Source: Rehmannia glutinosa (lineage: Eukaryota > Streptophyta > Magnoliopsida > Lamiales > Orobanchaceae). From it: a stretch of 64,000 nt of DNA. A program made the position numbers and the translations under genes. The DNA is taken from NCBI GenBank assembly GCA_016081115.2, contig CM071930.1:48955335-49019334 (forward strand), in the 5' to 3' direction. Position 1 is the stretch's first letter, and each line of letters opens with the position of its first letter. Below the pieces are notes generated by a model. The model saw only the letters and a program-made list of their open reading frames with translations, made no database searches and had not been told where the DNA came from. Positions 11,528-23,145 of the stretch are shown in pieces.

Positions 11528-11551
11528 AAGTACAAGCATGACATAGAAAAT
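11528..11551 (+). repeat. Left target-site duplication of the LINE
   Basis: aagtacaagcatgacata-gaaaat here matches aagtacaagcatgatatataagaaaat at 56852-56878, right after the LINE's A-rich tail. Copies differ by a substitution and a small indel, as expected for an old insertion. Confidence 0.75.
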
Positions 11552-11800
11552 AAAAAATGTAAACTAGATATTTCTCTAGAATATGTTCTCTCTCCCCTCT
11601 CCATCCCTGCCCTCCTTCGTCCGGCCTTCTAGAAGATTTTCCAATCGACGTTCAACCATGGTGATGTCCTCCTTCCATGGCTTGACCTCCAATTTCGATC
11701 CTCATCTTCCGAAATCACAATCTCACGTTAAATATTCCTCGTGTTTTGAACTACAGCCGTTAAGAGTTATGGAACCCTTGCCCGGAATTGAATTTCATGG

Positions 11801-12140
11801 TGTTGGACCTCTAGCGCTACTCGGATTGACGACTGTCCCCACAAACCAACACGAGTCTTTTCTAGCGCGCTTTGTCCTCACTCACGCGCACCCTGGAAAA
11901 CTTCCCAGGGGGTCACCCATCCCATGTCTACTCTAGGTCAAACACGCTTATCCTCAGAGTTTCTATGTAATGGGCACCAAAAAAGAAGATGCATCTGTTG
12001 GTATAGGTAGTCCAAATCATATCCTTTAAGCGATCCTTTAATCAGGGCAATCCAGCGCTCACGAGTTCGAATCGCGGGCCGCGCCCGCGCCTCTTTTAAA
12101 GCCCATTGCGGGCGGAGGATCTTTGGACCAAATCCCAACA
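11801..12140 (-). repeat. Cassandra 3' LTR
   Basis: Nearly identical to 12596-12928. The 5S-like block lies at about 11900-11950. Confidence 0.88.
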
Positions 12141-12581
12141 ATCCCCCTCCCAAAGACTGCCAAAGATCTCGCTCGGTGCTTGGCAACCTCCACGCCCCGC
12201 CAAACTTCCTCGATTCTAACGCCAACTTCTTGGGATTCAGCGTCGCGTCACGTCGCCTCTCGATTCCGGCCACCCAAAGAACCTACACCTTGATTCCAAT
12301 ATTTACCTCGCTCCGCCATCGGCAACCTACTCTTGATTGGTCCACCCAAAACCTACACTTGATTCGTCTATTTTATCTAAGTTCGGCCACACGGCAACCT
12401 ACCCTTGATTCGGTCCACCCAACAACCTAGACCTTCGATTCGATCCGTTTTACCTTAGTTACGCCACCGGCAACCTGCCCTTCGTCGGTCCGTTTACCTC
12501 CATTGCGCCCAAAGATCTCGTTCCACCGCTCCGGCAACCTCCCTCGCGCAGCGTCTTCCAAGGGAATTCGAACTCGTGACC

Positions 12582-12593
12582 GCTCCGATACCA
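12582..12593 (-). promoter_or_regulatory. Cassandra primer-binding site
   Basis: Minus strand reads tggtatcggagc, one mismatch from the initiator-Met tRNA complement, two bases from the 5' LTR. Confidence 0.8.
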
Positions 12594-12595
12594 GT

Positions 12596-12928
12596 TGTTG
12601 GACCTCTAGCGCTACTCGGATTGACGATCGTCCCCACAAACCAACACGAGTCTTTTCTAGCGCTTTGTCTTCACTCACGCGCACTCGGAAAACTTCCCAG
12701 GGGTCACCCATCCCATGTCTACTCTAGGTCAAGCACGCTTAACCTTAGAGTTTCTATGTAATGGGCACCAGAAAAGAAGATGCATCTGTTGGTATAGGTA
12801 GTCCAAATCATATCCTTTAAGCGATCCTTTAACTGTGCAATCCAGCGCTCACGAGTTCGAATCGCGGGCCGCGCCTCGCGCCTCTTTTAAAGCCCATTGC
12901 AGGCAGGATGCTGGACCAAATCCCAACA
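12596..12928 (-). repeat. Cassandra 5' LTR
   Basis: Long terminal repeat in minus orientation, starting TGTTGGGATTTGG on the minus strand and ending CCAACA. Confidence 0.88.
12688..12743 (-). promoter_or_regulatory. 5S rRNA-like RNA polymerase III promoter in the Cassandra 5' LTR
   Basis: The minus strand reads gttaagcgtgcttgacctag, then catgggatgggtgacccctg and ggaagttttcc. These correspond to 5S gene box A (aagcgtgcttg), the intermediate element (ggatgggtgacc) and box C (gggaag). It is known for Cassandra that this block can recruit pol III; the rest of the 5S gene is absent. A second copy lies at 11893-11951. Confidence 0.85.
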
Positions 12929-14850
12929 CATGGAGATATTCCGACAAGTTTTCTACGTCAATCGCAAGCCGAGGTTTCAGGGCAACCATTGATTTCTCCC
13001 TCGCAAAATTTGTTTGTGGATTCTAATAGGGTTTCACAAAATCGTGGTACTCTTACCAACAATCATGCAGCGGTGCATGATAGCAACGCCGTTCTTGGCT
13101 TACCGTCGAGGGCTCATCTTCATGCAGGGCATTCTCTTCCATCCAACTTCACTCCATCTGCAGGTGCGACTGGTAGGGAGGACGTGGTTGGCATCTCCCA
13201 AGCTAACGACCACATGCTCCCCAAACATATGGTCCCCAAGTTGGTTGCAACCTCCTCCATGGCCGCTGTAGTTGGTTTCCTTCAGGTGATCCCCTACATG
13301 GCGTGTGCAGGTTCTAGTGGATCTTCCAGGGGCTTTCCAGGGGTGGTCCCCTCAACTTTTGGCCACGAACTCTAACATTAACCCAATTTTGGCCAAGTCT
13401 TTTGCAAATGTGGTTTCTCGTAATTGTTCAAGTATGGATTCATTTAGTTCTCCGATTCCAAGTAACCCTAAATCTTTCTCCAATGTGATTAATGGTGATT
13501 CGAGTTCTATCCCTGAACCCCTTAAAAAGGGTGATTACTATTATGTCACTATTGATGAAAATCTTTATCGACAACGTATTTCAAAATTTGCTTATTTTTT
13601 GATTGGATGTGTTGTTCTGGGTAGAGGTAATAAATCATGGGATATTATTCTGCTTCATAAATGACTTTCGGATTTATGGGTTGTGAAAAATGATTGGAAA
13701 TTAATCCCCTTGGGCAATGGTTACTTTTGTGTTAAATTTAATAATGCCCAGGAACGATCCCAGGCTCAAGATCGTGTGTTTTGGCCTATTAATCCGGGTT
13801 CCATGAGATTGTCTCCTTGGGTGAATCCTTACAAAGTCAATCTTCCGTAGCCAGTGTTTGGGTTAGAATCATTGAGCTCAACATCCAATATTGGGATCCT
13901 AATTTTATTATGGGGATTGCCAAAGCCATTGGGACCTCGGTTCAAATTGATCACAGGTCCCTAGATGGTTCTTTGGGTCATTTTGTGCGTGTGTTGGTGG
14001 ATGTCAACTTGCGAAACTATTGTAGAACCATATTATGTTAGAATGGATGGGTCATAGCTCTTTTGTATCCGTCAGTTATGAACAATTACCTGAGTTCTGT
14101 CCTAGTTGTATCATGGATCGTTCTGCCACCTCTTACCGACATCTGGATAAAATATGTGGAACCAACTGGATCGGTTGGACTATTACTTCCCAAAGGGCTC
14201 GTTCTGGGTTTCGTAAAGTTTATCGCCCTGTTCATAAGTCTCAGGATAAGGTAAGGTCATTGTTAACTCAAAGGATGATGTGGCCTCTTCTGGTGGGGTG
14301 GTTTCTTCTTCACTACCTCTGGTTCTGGTATCCGATGTTCCTGCCACTAACCCTCCTGAGGTGTCTTTGGGTAATTTTTTTTCGCCTTTAGTCAAGATAA
14401 TGAACCTATTGTTGCTTCTGATATCTCTGACAGGACTTCGCATTCGGATCCCATTACCCAGATTTTGGATGTGTCGTCTTTACCCTCTTATTCAACTATA
14501 CGTCAATAGCCTCACACTGTTCAGTATCAATTGGAAAAACCCATTAGACATCTTTGTAAGGCTATTCGTGATAGAACTCTGAATTCGGCTAGAGAATGCC
14601 TTCACAAGTATATTGTGCATGGTCCCACACCTCCTATCCATAAATTGTTTATCCTCAGAGATTCGGATGGCCCTAAGGCTCTTAACATCACTGCTAGCAA
14701 GAGACGGGCTGATTATGTTGAGGAGGATCACCAGTCTGATTCCAGGGTTGTGCCGCCCCCAGATTCCCTAGATCTGGGTTGGGTGTCAACCCTTTCTGAT
14801 GGCTCTATATCCGTGTCCCTGACACGGTCCCTATCTCTAGCTGTTTCGCA

Positions 14851-16348
14851 ATGAATTGTCTCTTCTGGAATATCCAGGGGACTGGGAATGTTGTTTCTCG
14901 CAATGTTCTTAGGGATTTATGTCAGCATCATAAACCTTCTTTGGTTGCTATTTCCGAGCCTAAAGTGGAGTTTCAAAGTGTTTCCGATTCATTCTGGGCG
15001 AGTTTAGGTGTTCAGTTTGTTGTGCAGAATTTCCGGGCTAATGGTAAATCTGATATTTGGGTTTTTCAGCGTGAGGATATCACTGTTTTGCAGTATTCTT
15101 TTGTTTCTGATCAATGTGTGGTTCTCCGGATTCAGTATGCCAGCGTTGTTTTTCATGTGGGTTTCGTTCATGCTCTGTGTAATCATGTGGATTGTAGACA
15201 CCTTTGGAATGATATTGTTAGATTGGGTTTTGATGATCTTTTGTTACTGGGTGATTTTAATGCCATTCTTGGCAATCATGAGCAATGGTCGCAGTGTGGT
15301 GTCGTAGGCTTCTTGTCAGGATTTTAGGAATTTTATTGATAATGAGAGGTTGATGGTTATTTCTACTATGGGGAATGTTTTTACTTTGTGTTCCCCTCGC
15401 CCTCATAACACTATCACCCAAGCGCATTTGGATCGCGCGCTAGCTAGTCTGCGACTCTTTTCCTTATAGCCAGGGTCGACACTTTTTTTCTTCCTCGGAT
15501 TTGTTCAGACCACCACTCTCTCTTGATTTCGTGTTCTACTGGTTCCCATCGTGGGCTTTCCACTTTCAGATTTCAGTGTATGTGGATTAAACATCAGGGT
15601 TTCTTGGCAGTTATTTCCTCTTCTTGGAATTCTTCGTACGCGAGCACCAACCCTCTGGTTCATTTGATAATTAAACTTAAGTGGTTGAGGATGGTGCTCT
15701 GTAGTTGGAACCGGGACACTTTAGGGCATGTAAATTGTGCGGTTGATGCAAATTTGGAGAGAGTGCATCAAATCCAGTCTGAGAATTGAGAATATTGGTT
15801 ATAGTGACATTCGTAAAGAGCAGAAAGTTTAAGCTTAGATTTCTCTTACTCAGACTCTATTGATGCAGTCAGAATTTCTTCGCTAGAAGTCCCGTGCTTA
15901 TTGGCTTGTCGATGGGGATAGAAATACTTCATTTTTCCATCGCTGTTGTCAAGTCAGGTCAGCTCAGGCTTGGATTCATGGTTTGTTGATCGATGGGACC
16001 TTATCTATGGACCCTGCTGTCATGCGGAGCCATATTGTATCTTTCTTTGAGTGCTTATTCACGGCCCCTCCTGGTCCCATGTTTGATTTTTCTCCGATTG
16101 ATCAGGTTAGTAGTCCAGTGGTTTCAGATGCCGATAATTTTTGTCTCACCTCATTGCTATCCGATTGGAAAAAAAGGGGTATAATGTTTGATCTTGGATT
16201 GGACAGTTCTCCGGGTCCAGATAGTTTTAATGGGGTTTTCTATCAACGTTGTTGGGATCTCATTGACGTAGATGTCACTGCTGTTGTTTGACATTTCGTT
16301 GCTACTGGGGGTTTGTCATATAGTTTGAATTCTAGTTGGTTCTTATTC
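14851..16348 (+). pseudogene. LINE ORF2, 5' part: endonuclease and start of reverse transcriptase
   Basis: Starts at the ATG in the ATGA overlap with ORF1. It encodes an apurinic-like endonuclease/exonuclease/phosphatase domain, which nicks target DNA. The motifs are CLFWNIQGTGN (about residue 3), AISEPKVEF (about residue 33), LLLGDFNAILGN (about residue 130) and a relic of the SDHHSLL motif near 15507-15528. The segment at 15983-16291 is the linker leading into reverse transcriptase and includes the LGLDSSPGPDSFNG block. Stops and frameshifts occur at about 15309, 15789 and 16291. It breaks at the Sirevirus C insertion and resumes at 54021. Confidence 0.75.
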
Positions 16349-17822
16349 TATAGGTCCCAAGAGGTGATGAGTAAGGTTTAGAAGGGGGGAGGAGTTGAAT
16401 AAACCTTACCAATTTTTGGATTTAGTCCTTTTAAAATATTTTCATAGTTTTACACAAATCAACTTAGTCCTTGAGGGACAACTAGGTTGGCTTACTCAAT
16501 AAAGTTACTTACTCAACAAACTCGACTGATCTATTGATAGTATAACTTAGCTACTGTCAGCTAACACTCAGAATAACAGTTGATTTGGTTATTGTTCAGT
16601 GGAAGACTTTTCACCCTTGTGATTTTAAACTTATTTTGCAACACTTGTTTTAGCAATTGTTATTATCAGTTAAGTTCAACAATTATAACTTAGCAACAGA
16701 TATAAAGTAAGTGCAAGAATTAAGTGTGCTGTAAGTAAATAAGACACAAGCAATTCTTATAGTGGTTCGAGGATGGGGTAATTCTGCTAATCCACTCTTC
16801 TCCGACTCCTGGAGGAATTAACTAAGTAACAAGATCTTGGTAACAAAGCGGTCAACAGTCCGAGTCAGCTTCGATCACACAACCAACTGCTCCTGGGACT
16901 CAGCTTCTTCACAAAACAACTGTCTTGCTACTTCAGCTCATTCAAACTCTTGGATTTGATCACACAGCCCTCCAACGAGTCTAAAGCCTCTGGTTCGAAC
17001 TTGAACCTTACTACTTCTCCTTCAACCTTGGAGAGTAGACACCTTTGTTCTTTAAACAGAATTTCCTCTTCAACTAGTGAAGCAATCTTTCCTTCACAGA
17101 ATGTGTTGGATTGAGTTCCTTCGAATTTTGGCTTGAGAATATCTTTGAAAGCTTGAGAGAATTCAGGTTATTGCTTGATTTCTTGTATGCTTATAATGAA
17201 CTCGGTAACCTTCTCTCACTTGCTTTCTCAACATTTTATAGTGTAGATTTGAAATTATGTCCATTGAAGATATAGATACACATTCAAATCACACTCGTAG
17301 GTTGTTGGCTTGTCTTGTCTTGCAACATTAATGTGGATCGTACCATGATTTTAATGCTCTTCATCTCTGCAGGTTTTCAGGTACATCTCATTGGTTCCTT
17401 GCCTTTTGCACTCTTTCAGCAAAACAACTTTATTGCTGGCAGCCTGACACAGGCCTATTACCAGCAAAACGTTGACTTGTGTTGACAACATATCTCTTTC
17501 AGCTTTCTTCAAGTCTTGTCTGCTGCATACCCCTTTCACATTCGATTCCAATCATTTTGGAATGACATAGCTGTTAGTCAGCTGACTGAGACAACTTTTC
17601 TGTCACTTGATAGATCATTTACTTGGCTTTACACAACTGACACACAGCTGGGTCTCCTCTTCGATCTTCAGTCGATTCCTGTAATCTTCAACTTAGCTGA
17701 CTCCAACTCAGCTTATTCAACCCTATCTATTACAAGTTGAATTACATAGAAAATGGGGTGTCAACTTCCTAATCTAAGTTTTATATGGTATCATCAAAAT
17801 CTAAACATAAATTTTCCTAACA
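16349..17822 (-). repeat. 3' LTR of Sirevirus C
   Basis: Aligns throughout with 52588-54020. The terminal TG at the left end has decayed to TA (tataggtccc against tgtaggtccc). Confidence 0.9.
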
Positions 17823-17855
17823 ATTTCCCCCTTTTTGTTGATGCCAAAACTTAAA
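17823..17855 (-). promoter_or_regulatory. Polypurine tract of Sirevirus C
   Basis: Minus strand reads ggcatcaacaaaaaggggga followed by aatt, directly against the 3' LTR. It primes plus-strand DNA synthesis. Confidence 0.85.
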
Positions 17856-18139
17856 CAAATATAGCAAATTAAATAGTGCTGTAACAAAGATTGTATGTGT
17901 AGAATATGCCAATTTTATTTGAACATATCATTCTTGTACTTTACAAACGCACTTTACAAAGCTTTTACAAAGTATAACCTAAACACTGTATCAAAGCTAT
18001 GCATGTCTATACAAATGTATCAGAGCTTATGACGATTTCGTACAAATGTATCATAGCCTAAACTCAAAATTTATAACAGGTACTAGAGCTTTAAGACTTT
18101 ACAGAATACTTACAAATTTTTGTATTTTTACAGCTAAGT

Positions 18140-21100
18140 AAAAAAAACTGAAGGGGTTTCAGCCGTCTTCAATGCCTCAGCTGCTTCCCTCTTCTCTCTT
18201 CATCCTCAGCTCTCCTCCGGTCTTCCTCAGCTCTTCTCCTCTTACTGTCTTCTTCTCCTCTATTCTTTTTCTCATAGGCTCGTTTAGCAGCAGGGTCCTT
18301 CCTTCTTTGCCTCTCTTCCCATTCGCGAGTGAGCCTTTCATTTTCAGCTTCTTGTCTCCTCCTTGCCTCTTCATTCTTTCTCTCAACTTCTATGTTAGAA
18401 AGAGTATCATACCCAGCCCAATAGTTGATTTCCTTCTTCTGTGGATAAACATATCTAACATCTGTTGGTCTTGGCTGTGGTGGAGTACCTCTGCCTCTTC
18501 CACCACTTCCAAACCTTCCCCTTCCTTGCTGCGACTCAGCTCCTCCTCTAGGAATGTACTGTACAGGTGATTTGCCAGTCGGATGACTGCTTGAACTCTG
18601 CTGCCTATCAGCTGATTTGCATAAGTCGAGTCCTTTCTCTCAGTACAAGTCCCACGCCTGGAGTAGAGTCATGTTCTTGAAATATCCTTCAGCAGCTAGA
18701 GTCTGAAACTCCTCTAGGGATCTCAGCTCAGATCCTGCATGAGGCATTGTAAACTCTCGAGGGGGTCTTACAGCTGGGGAGTCTTTCAACAGTACAGCTG
18801 GGGGGCCTTCATACCTTGCTTTTATATGTTTAATCCTTCCAGAATGCTTCTCAGCTACCTTCTCTAATTCAGCTTCAATGGCTTGTCTTGACTTTTTGTA
18901 TGCCAAATCAGCTTTCTCTTCTAAGGACAGTTCTTTAGGTAGTTGGCTTAGAATTGAGGTTGTCACTTCACCTTGCTGAGGGGTCTTAGCAAGCATGATT
19001 TTCAAGGGTGGCTTCTTCACATCACTGTCATCCCCCTTGCTTGCTTCCCCCTTACTTCCATCCAAATCACCCCTCTAATGCTGCTTACTTTCATTTCCTC
19101 CCCTTTTTGGCATCATCATCACCAAGGGGTAGAGCCAATTGAGGGAATACTCCACTAAGGAGTAGATCAATATTGTTGTTAGTCATGTCTTGCTTGTCGT
19201 GAGTTTTGGAGTATGCTTCTTGGAATTCGGATCTTTGAGCCATCGTCTCGGCTTCCATCAACTTTATCTCAGTTTGGAGCACCTTTATTTCTTGCTGCAT
19301 ATTGGTCTCCATCTTTTGAAGTTCTGACTTATGTTGAGCTTTGAGCAACTCCATGTCACTCTCGTGAGATTTATCCATCCTAAACATGAGGTCTCTCTGA
19401 CGCTGCTGGAATTTGGCGTCGTCTCAGCTCCAGATCACCATTTTTGCAAATAAAGACGTAAACTATGTGACCTGCTCACGCCTCAGTGCCTTAGTATGCC
19501 CAATCCATTCTCTGAGTCTCAAAACTGCTCCTTGGATATCTCCTGTGATGTTTGCATCGCGGTTGTCAAGTCGTTGGTCGAGTGTTGCGAATCCATGCTC
19601 CATGTTTTCTATTTCTGCACAGATGGCCTTGAAGGCTTTGCGATAGTCAGCTGCATCAGTGGATTGCTCTTCAGGTCACACATCATCAAAATCGAACTTA
19701 ATCGGCACCATAGTTGTATCATCAAGAGTTCCAAGTTCTTCAGCTGGGACTTGGACGGTGTATTTAACACTTTCCGCATTTGACTCTGCTTCCAAGGGTA
19801 CATGTTCCTCGAAAGGAAAATAGTCAACAAAAAGATCCTCAGGAAAAATGGGAATTTCCATGTCCTCGACCTGTGGAGCCTTTCCCTTTTCCTACAAAAT
19901 TTCTTCAGCTCTTTGCGCCTCAATTGCCTCGGCGTCATCGGCATCTTGTGTTGTGTTAGCTCTTTGGCCGATCGATCCTCGCCTATCTTAACAGTTTCCT
20001 CGGCATCAGTAGTATCTTTCTTTTGAGTTGTCTTGTCCTCGACTGGCTCATCAGCGTCATTGGAAGGTGATGGCACCATGGGAGTTGGGCCATCAACCAT
20101 TGTAAAATTTACAGGAGCAGCCTTTTCACTGGCTTGCCTCCTCTTTGCCATTGCCTCCTTAGTAGCTTTGTCCTCGGATGATTTTCAATTAGACTGGACT
20201 CAGCTTCGTCATTAGTTCCCAAGAGCTCAACATCAACGTTCTCTTGGGAGTCATGAAGAGCACTGATTTCCTCTTCTTCAATATTTTCTTCCTGAGGGGC
20301 TGGCACTTCTTCAACAAACTTTTTACCTAGGGAAGTCTCAACCTCCTCCAGGCCTTCATTACCCTCAGCAGTCTCAACCGCTAATGGGCCTTCAGCATTT
20401 GCTTTTGCAGTCTCAACTGCAGCAGGGTCTTCGACAAAAATCCCTTCAGTAGACGGAGCTACTTTGGGGTCTTCGGTGGCATCCTTCGGAGTATCAACAC
20501 TTTGGATTGAACTTTCATGGCCAAGAGTCTCAACTCCCGTGGCCTCAACACCATCATTTGCCTTAGCTGCATCAGTAGCTTCATCGGCTGCATGGCGGCT
20601 AAAGTTTCATTTGAGACAGTCAAAACCGTTTGAGCTTTGTTAACCTCAGTCTGATGTTTTGTCAAAGTCTCATCATCGCCTACCAACTTCTCTTAAGTTT
20701 GGTCTCCCACAGCCTCCTCCGACTCGGCTGTGGCAGTTTGAGTTTCCCCCTCAGTTGGGCCACTAGCTGGGTCTCGAGCTTTGGGGTCACTCGAAACTGA
20801 GACACGACTATTTTTCCAATTGAGTGATCAACCGTCTGGGCAAGTGTCTCAACATCTTCTTCAGGGAGTGGCTTGGCTAAGGTGACCTCTACATCACCTT
20901 CCTTAGCTCCATTGCTATCTTTCCTGGAACTTTCATCCTCAGAGTGCACAGGAGATGTGGTAGCATCAATGATTCACACCATCTCCATTATATCTGGGCT
21001 AGGAGTAATCATGATAGAGGAAGATTCTCCTGAGCCCTTTGTCATTCTCTGCTTGTGCAGCTCTTTGGATTCCCTTATGGCTTGTCTGAACTCAGTTTTC

Positions 21101-22833
21101 TTTATTACCTCAGTAGGGTCAATTTCCTTGACATCGTTGTCACTGCTATCAGCTGGTTCTAAGGCATATTTAGGGGCGTCTGTGAAGGCACAAGAATGAG
21201 TCTTCTTTGATTCTTCAATAGCCTTGAGCTTTTCATTCTCCTTCCTGTCAAATAGAATGTTAATGCAACAGTCTTCATCAGGAGCAGTGCGTACACCAAC
21301 ATCTCCCAAAAATTCAAGGAGATATTCTTCCTCCTCAATGAATTCGGGGCTTTTGAATTGATGCCTAGACAGGCTCAACTTCCAGGCTTCTACATTCTCA
21401 GCCTCTCCTGAAATGTCTGGATATGCAGGAGATAATATCACGAGGTCATCATCCTCCTGCATGGGCTCAAAGGGAGCCCTCTCCTCCTCAGCTGTTTGAG
21501 CATCCGTCTGAGGGGAGCGTACAACTAACTCCTCGCCTTGGTCAGCTATTTTGACTTCTTTTTTCAGCTGTCTCATGAACAGTTGTTTCTTTTTTAGTCT
21601 ACTGACCTTCATCAGCAGTCTTCTCGACAACAGTAGTGGCTTCCTCACCTCTTTCAACTTCCTTAGACTGCTACTCTTCAACTTCAGCAGTCTCCTTCAC
21701 AACTTGAGTGCCAGACTCAGTTGGCTTTTCCAAGGTCGATCGTTTTACCAATCGCCTTTTTTGGTCTTAACCAAAGGAACTTCGGGTTCCACATCCTCGG
21801 GCTCATCAAATGTAAAAGCTGATTCACCCATTTTTAGCTTTTTTGACACAGCTGCCTTCCTTGGCAAAGCAGTGCGCTTCTTCTTTACGACTGGAGAAGG
21901 CACAAGAGGGTACTTCTCAGTCTCATTCTTTGGGCGAGGCTGGTTCTTGGGCAGCTGCAGGGGCAGGTTCTTGGTTTTCAACGACTACAGGGGCAGGGGC
22001 AGGCTTTGCTGCTGCAACCCTCTTCTTCTTTTGAATTGGTTTTGGAGAAGGTACTTTGGCAGTTGCAGCAGTGTCCTCGGGGATAGGATCAGCTGACTCA
22101 CCTTCGCTGGTGCCAACCCTTCTTGCACGTGCTTGCCTCTGAGCACCTAAGAGGTTTGCTTTGAACATTCTCTTATTCACGTGGAAAGGTTTCCCATGCC
22201 TGAGGGGAATCCCCTTCACCTCCATGAAATGGCCAATCACAAGGCCATACCCCAGCGAACTCACAAACAAACAACATCGTTAATGGTCTTGTTTATGACA
22301 TTCTGGCAGATTCGGCTGAAGATGTACTCAGTTTAGTTCACCTCCTTCTCTTCCATAATCACAACCATGACAGTCAGCTTCTTTTCCACAACATCCCTCA
22401 GTTTGTGATAACTGTCTTTAATCAATGACTTCTTGGCTGTGTAAATAGCCTTAGCAGACTCTGTCTTGGTGATCTCCTTCCACGCCGCAACCAGGTTAAC
22501 ATCTTTTTCAGTCACTTCCTTCAACCTAAACGAAGGAAGGTGGCAATACTCAGCCAAATACGCAGCAATTATCTTGATGTTTGTGCTATGTACGAACGAC
22601 CTTATTTCTCTATCATGAACCTCAACGTTCACATAGAACATTAGGACCTCTTCAAGGTAAGTATGCGAGAAATCCATGGTGAGAAATCCCTTGAGGTCGG
22701 ATTTCTCCAACTTGTCAGCGATCTTCTTGGCAAGGGCCTTATCAACCCCTTGCTTCACTATCCCATCAAAATTCATGGTGGAACCGGAGTTGATCTTCTC
22801 AGCCATATTCACGAAATCAAAACTTGAAGCCAT
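18140..22833 (-). pseudogene. Sirevirus C env-like region
   Basis: The third coding region of Sireviruses, downstream of pol, with unproven function (a virion or movement role has been proposed in the literature, without proof). It starts at MASSFDFVNMAEKINSG (22833) with an intact 166-residue block of helical, charged sequence (22333-22833). A Pro/Ala/Lys-rich block follows (21923-22270), then long acidic, Glu/Ser/Thr-rich segments (19609-21681), a coiled-coil-like Gln/Glu/Met-rich segment (19091-19387) and a final Arg/Glu-rich tail (18170-18640). At least seven frame breaks. I see no convincing signal peptide or transmembrane helix, so the label 'envelope' rests only on position. Element B has a homologue at 39919-44585. 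Confidence 0.7.
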
Positions 22834-23145
22834 TTTTAGAAAATGAACGGTGAAAAACTTGAACTTCGAATGCTGTACGAACTAGGGTTTTGCCTTGATG
22901 CAGATAAAAACTTGCCGCTGCTTGAGAGAGATGAGTGTATTATGAGGAGAGAGAAATTTGATTTTTGGTATAAGGGATGTGAGGGGACAGTTGTTAGAAT
23001 TTGAAAAGGTTGATCAAGATCAACGATTGAGATTAAAAGCTTGAAACCGCATTAATTTCCCCGCATTAAATGCAACAACATTTATATCCAATCATAGGCT
23101 AAAGGTGTACAGGCTTTATTCTGACACCATAATTACGCCGACTGA
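22834..23145 (-). other. Sirevirus C spacer upstream of the env-like region
   Basis: Non-coding. It aligns with the element B spacer around 39640-39915 (shared tatgattggatataaat block). Confidence 0.6.

Larger units (their letters stand above)
11801..12928 (-). mobile_element. Cassandra TRIM retrotransposon, complete
   Basis: Non-coding terminal-repeat retrotransposon in miniature. Two LTRs of 340 and 333 bp (11801-12140 and 12596-12928) begin TGTTGG and end in CA on each strand, and surround a 455 bp interior. On the minus strand, a PBS (tggtatcggagc) abuts the right LTR and a polypurine tract (gggagggggat) abuts the left LTR. The 5-bp target duplication CATGG is perfect (11796-11800, 12929-12933). 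Each LTR carries a 5S rRNA-like promoter block, the hallmark of Cassandra. It has no ORF of its own, so its proteins must come from other elements. Confidence 0.9.
11583..14854 (+). pseudogene. LINE ORF1 (DUF4283/zinc-knuckle type RNA-binding protein), interrupted
   Basis: Nucleic-acid-binding protein of the LINE ribonucleoprotein. The frame is open from 11583; an ATG in good context (accatgg) lies at 11658 and is an alternative start. The Cassandra insertion splits it, and the frame resumes without shift after the duplicated CATGG. Downstream, 13530-14030 encodes a DUF4283-like module (YYVTIDENLYRQRI... then VWVRIIELNIQYWD), followed near 14080-14160 by a degraded CCHC motif (FCPSCIMDRSATSYRHL). 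Stops at about 13662 and 13848 and further frameshifts break it. The final segment (14531-14854) ends in a TGA that overlaps the ORF2 start codon (ATGA). Confidence 0.7.

Noticed and set aside
11893..11951. Possible 5S rRNA gene
   Set aside because: Only the internal promoter part of 5S is present, inside a Cassandra LTR and repeated in the second LTR. The first half of the gene and a proper 3' end are missing.
12055..12085. tRNA-like B box (gttcgaatc) in the Cassandra LTR, also at 12845-12870
   Set aside because: No cloverleaf or A box can be arranged around it, and it occurs identically in both LTRs.
12427..12711. 94-codon open frame on the minus strand and overlapping frames at 12503-12761
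   Set aside because: They lie across the Cassandra interior and LTR, which is non-coding in this family; GC-rich sequence gives chance frames.
14004..16291. Alternative frames and antisense frames over LINE ORF1/ORF2
   Set aside because: Only the frames with endonuclease, RT and ORF1 motifs were kept; the others have no motif.
19413..21199. Plus-strand open frames opposite the Sirevirus C env-like region
   Set aside because: Antisense shadows of the long minus-strand coding; the minus strand matches element B and carries the conserved start.
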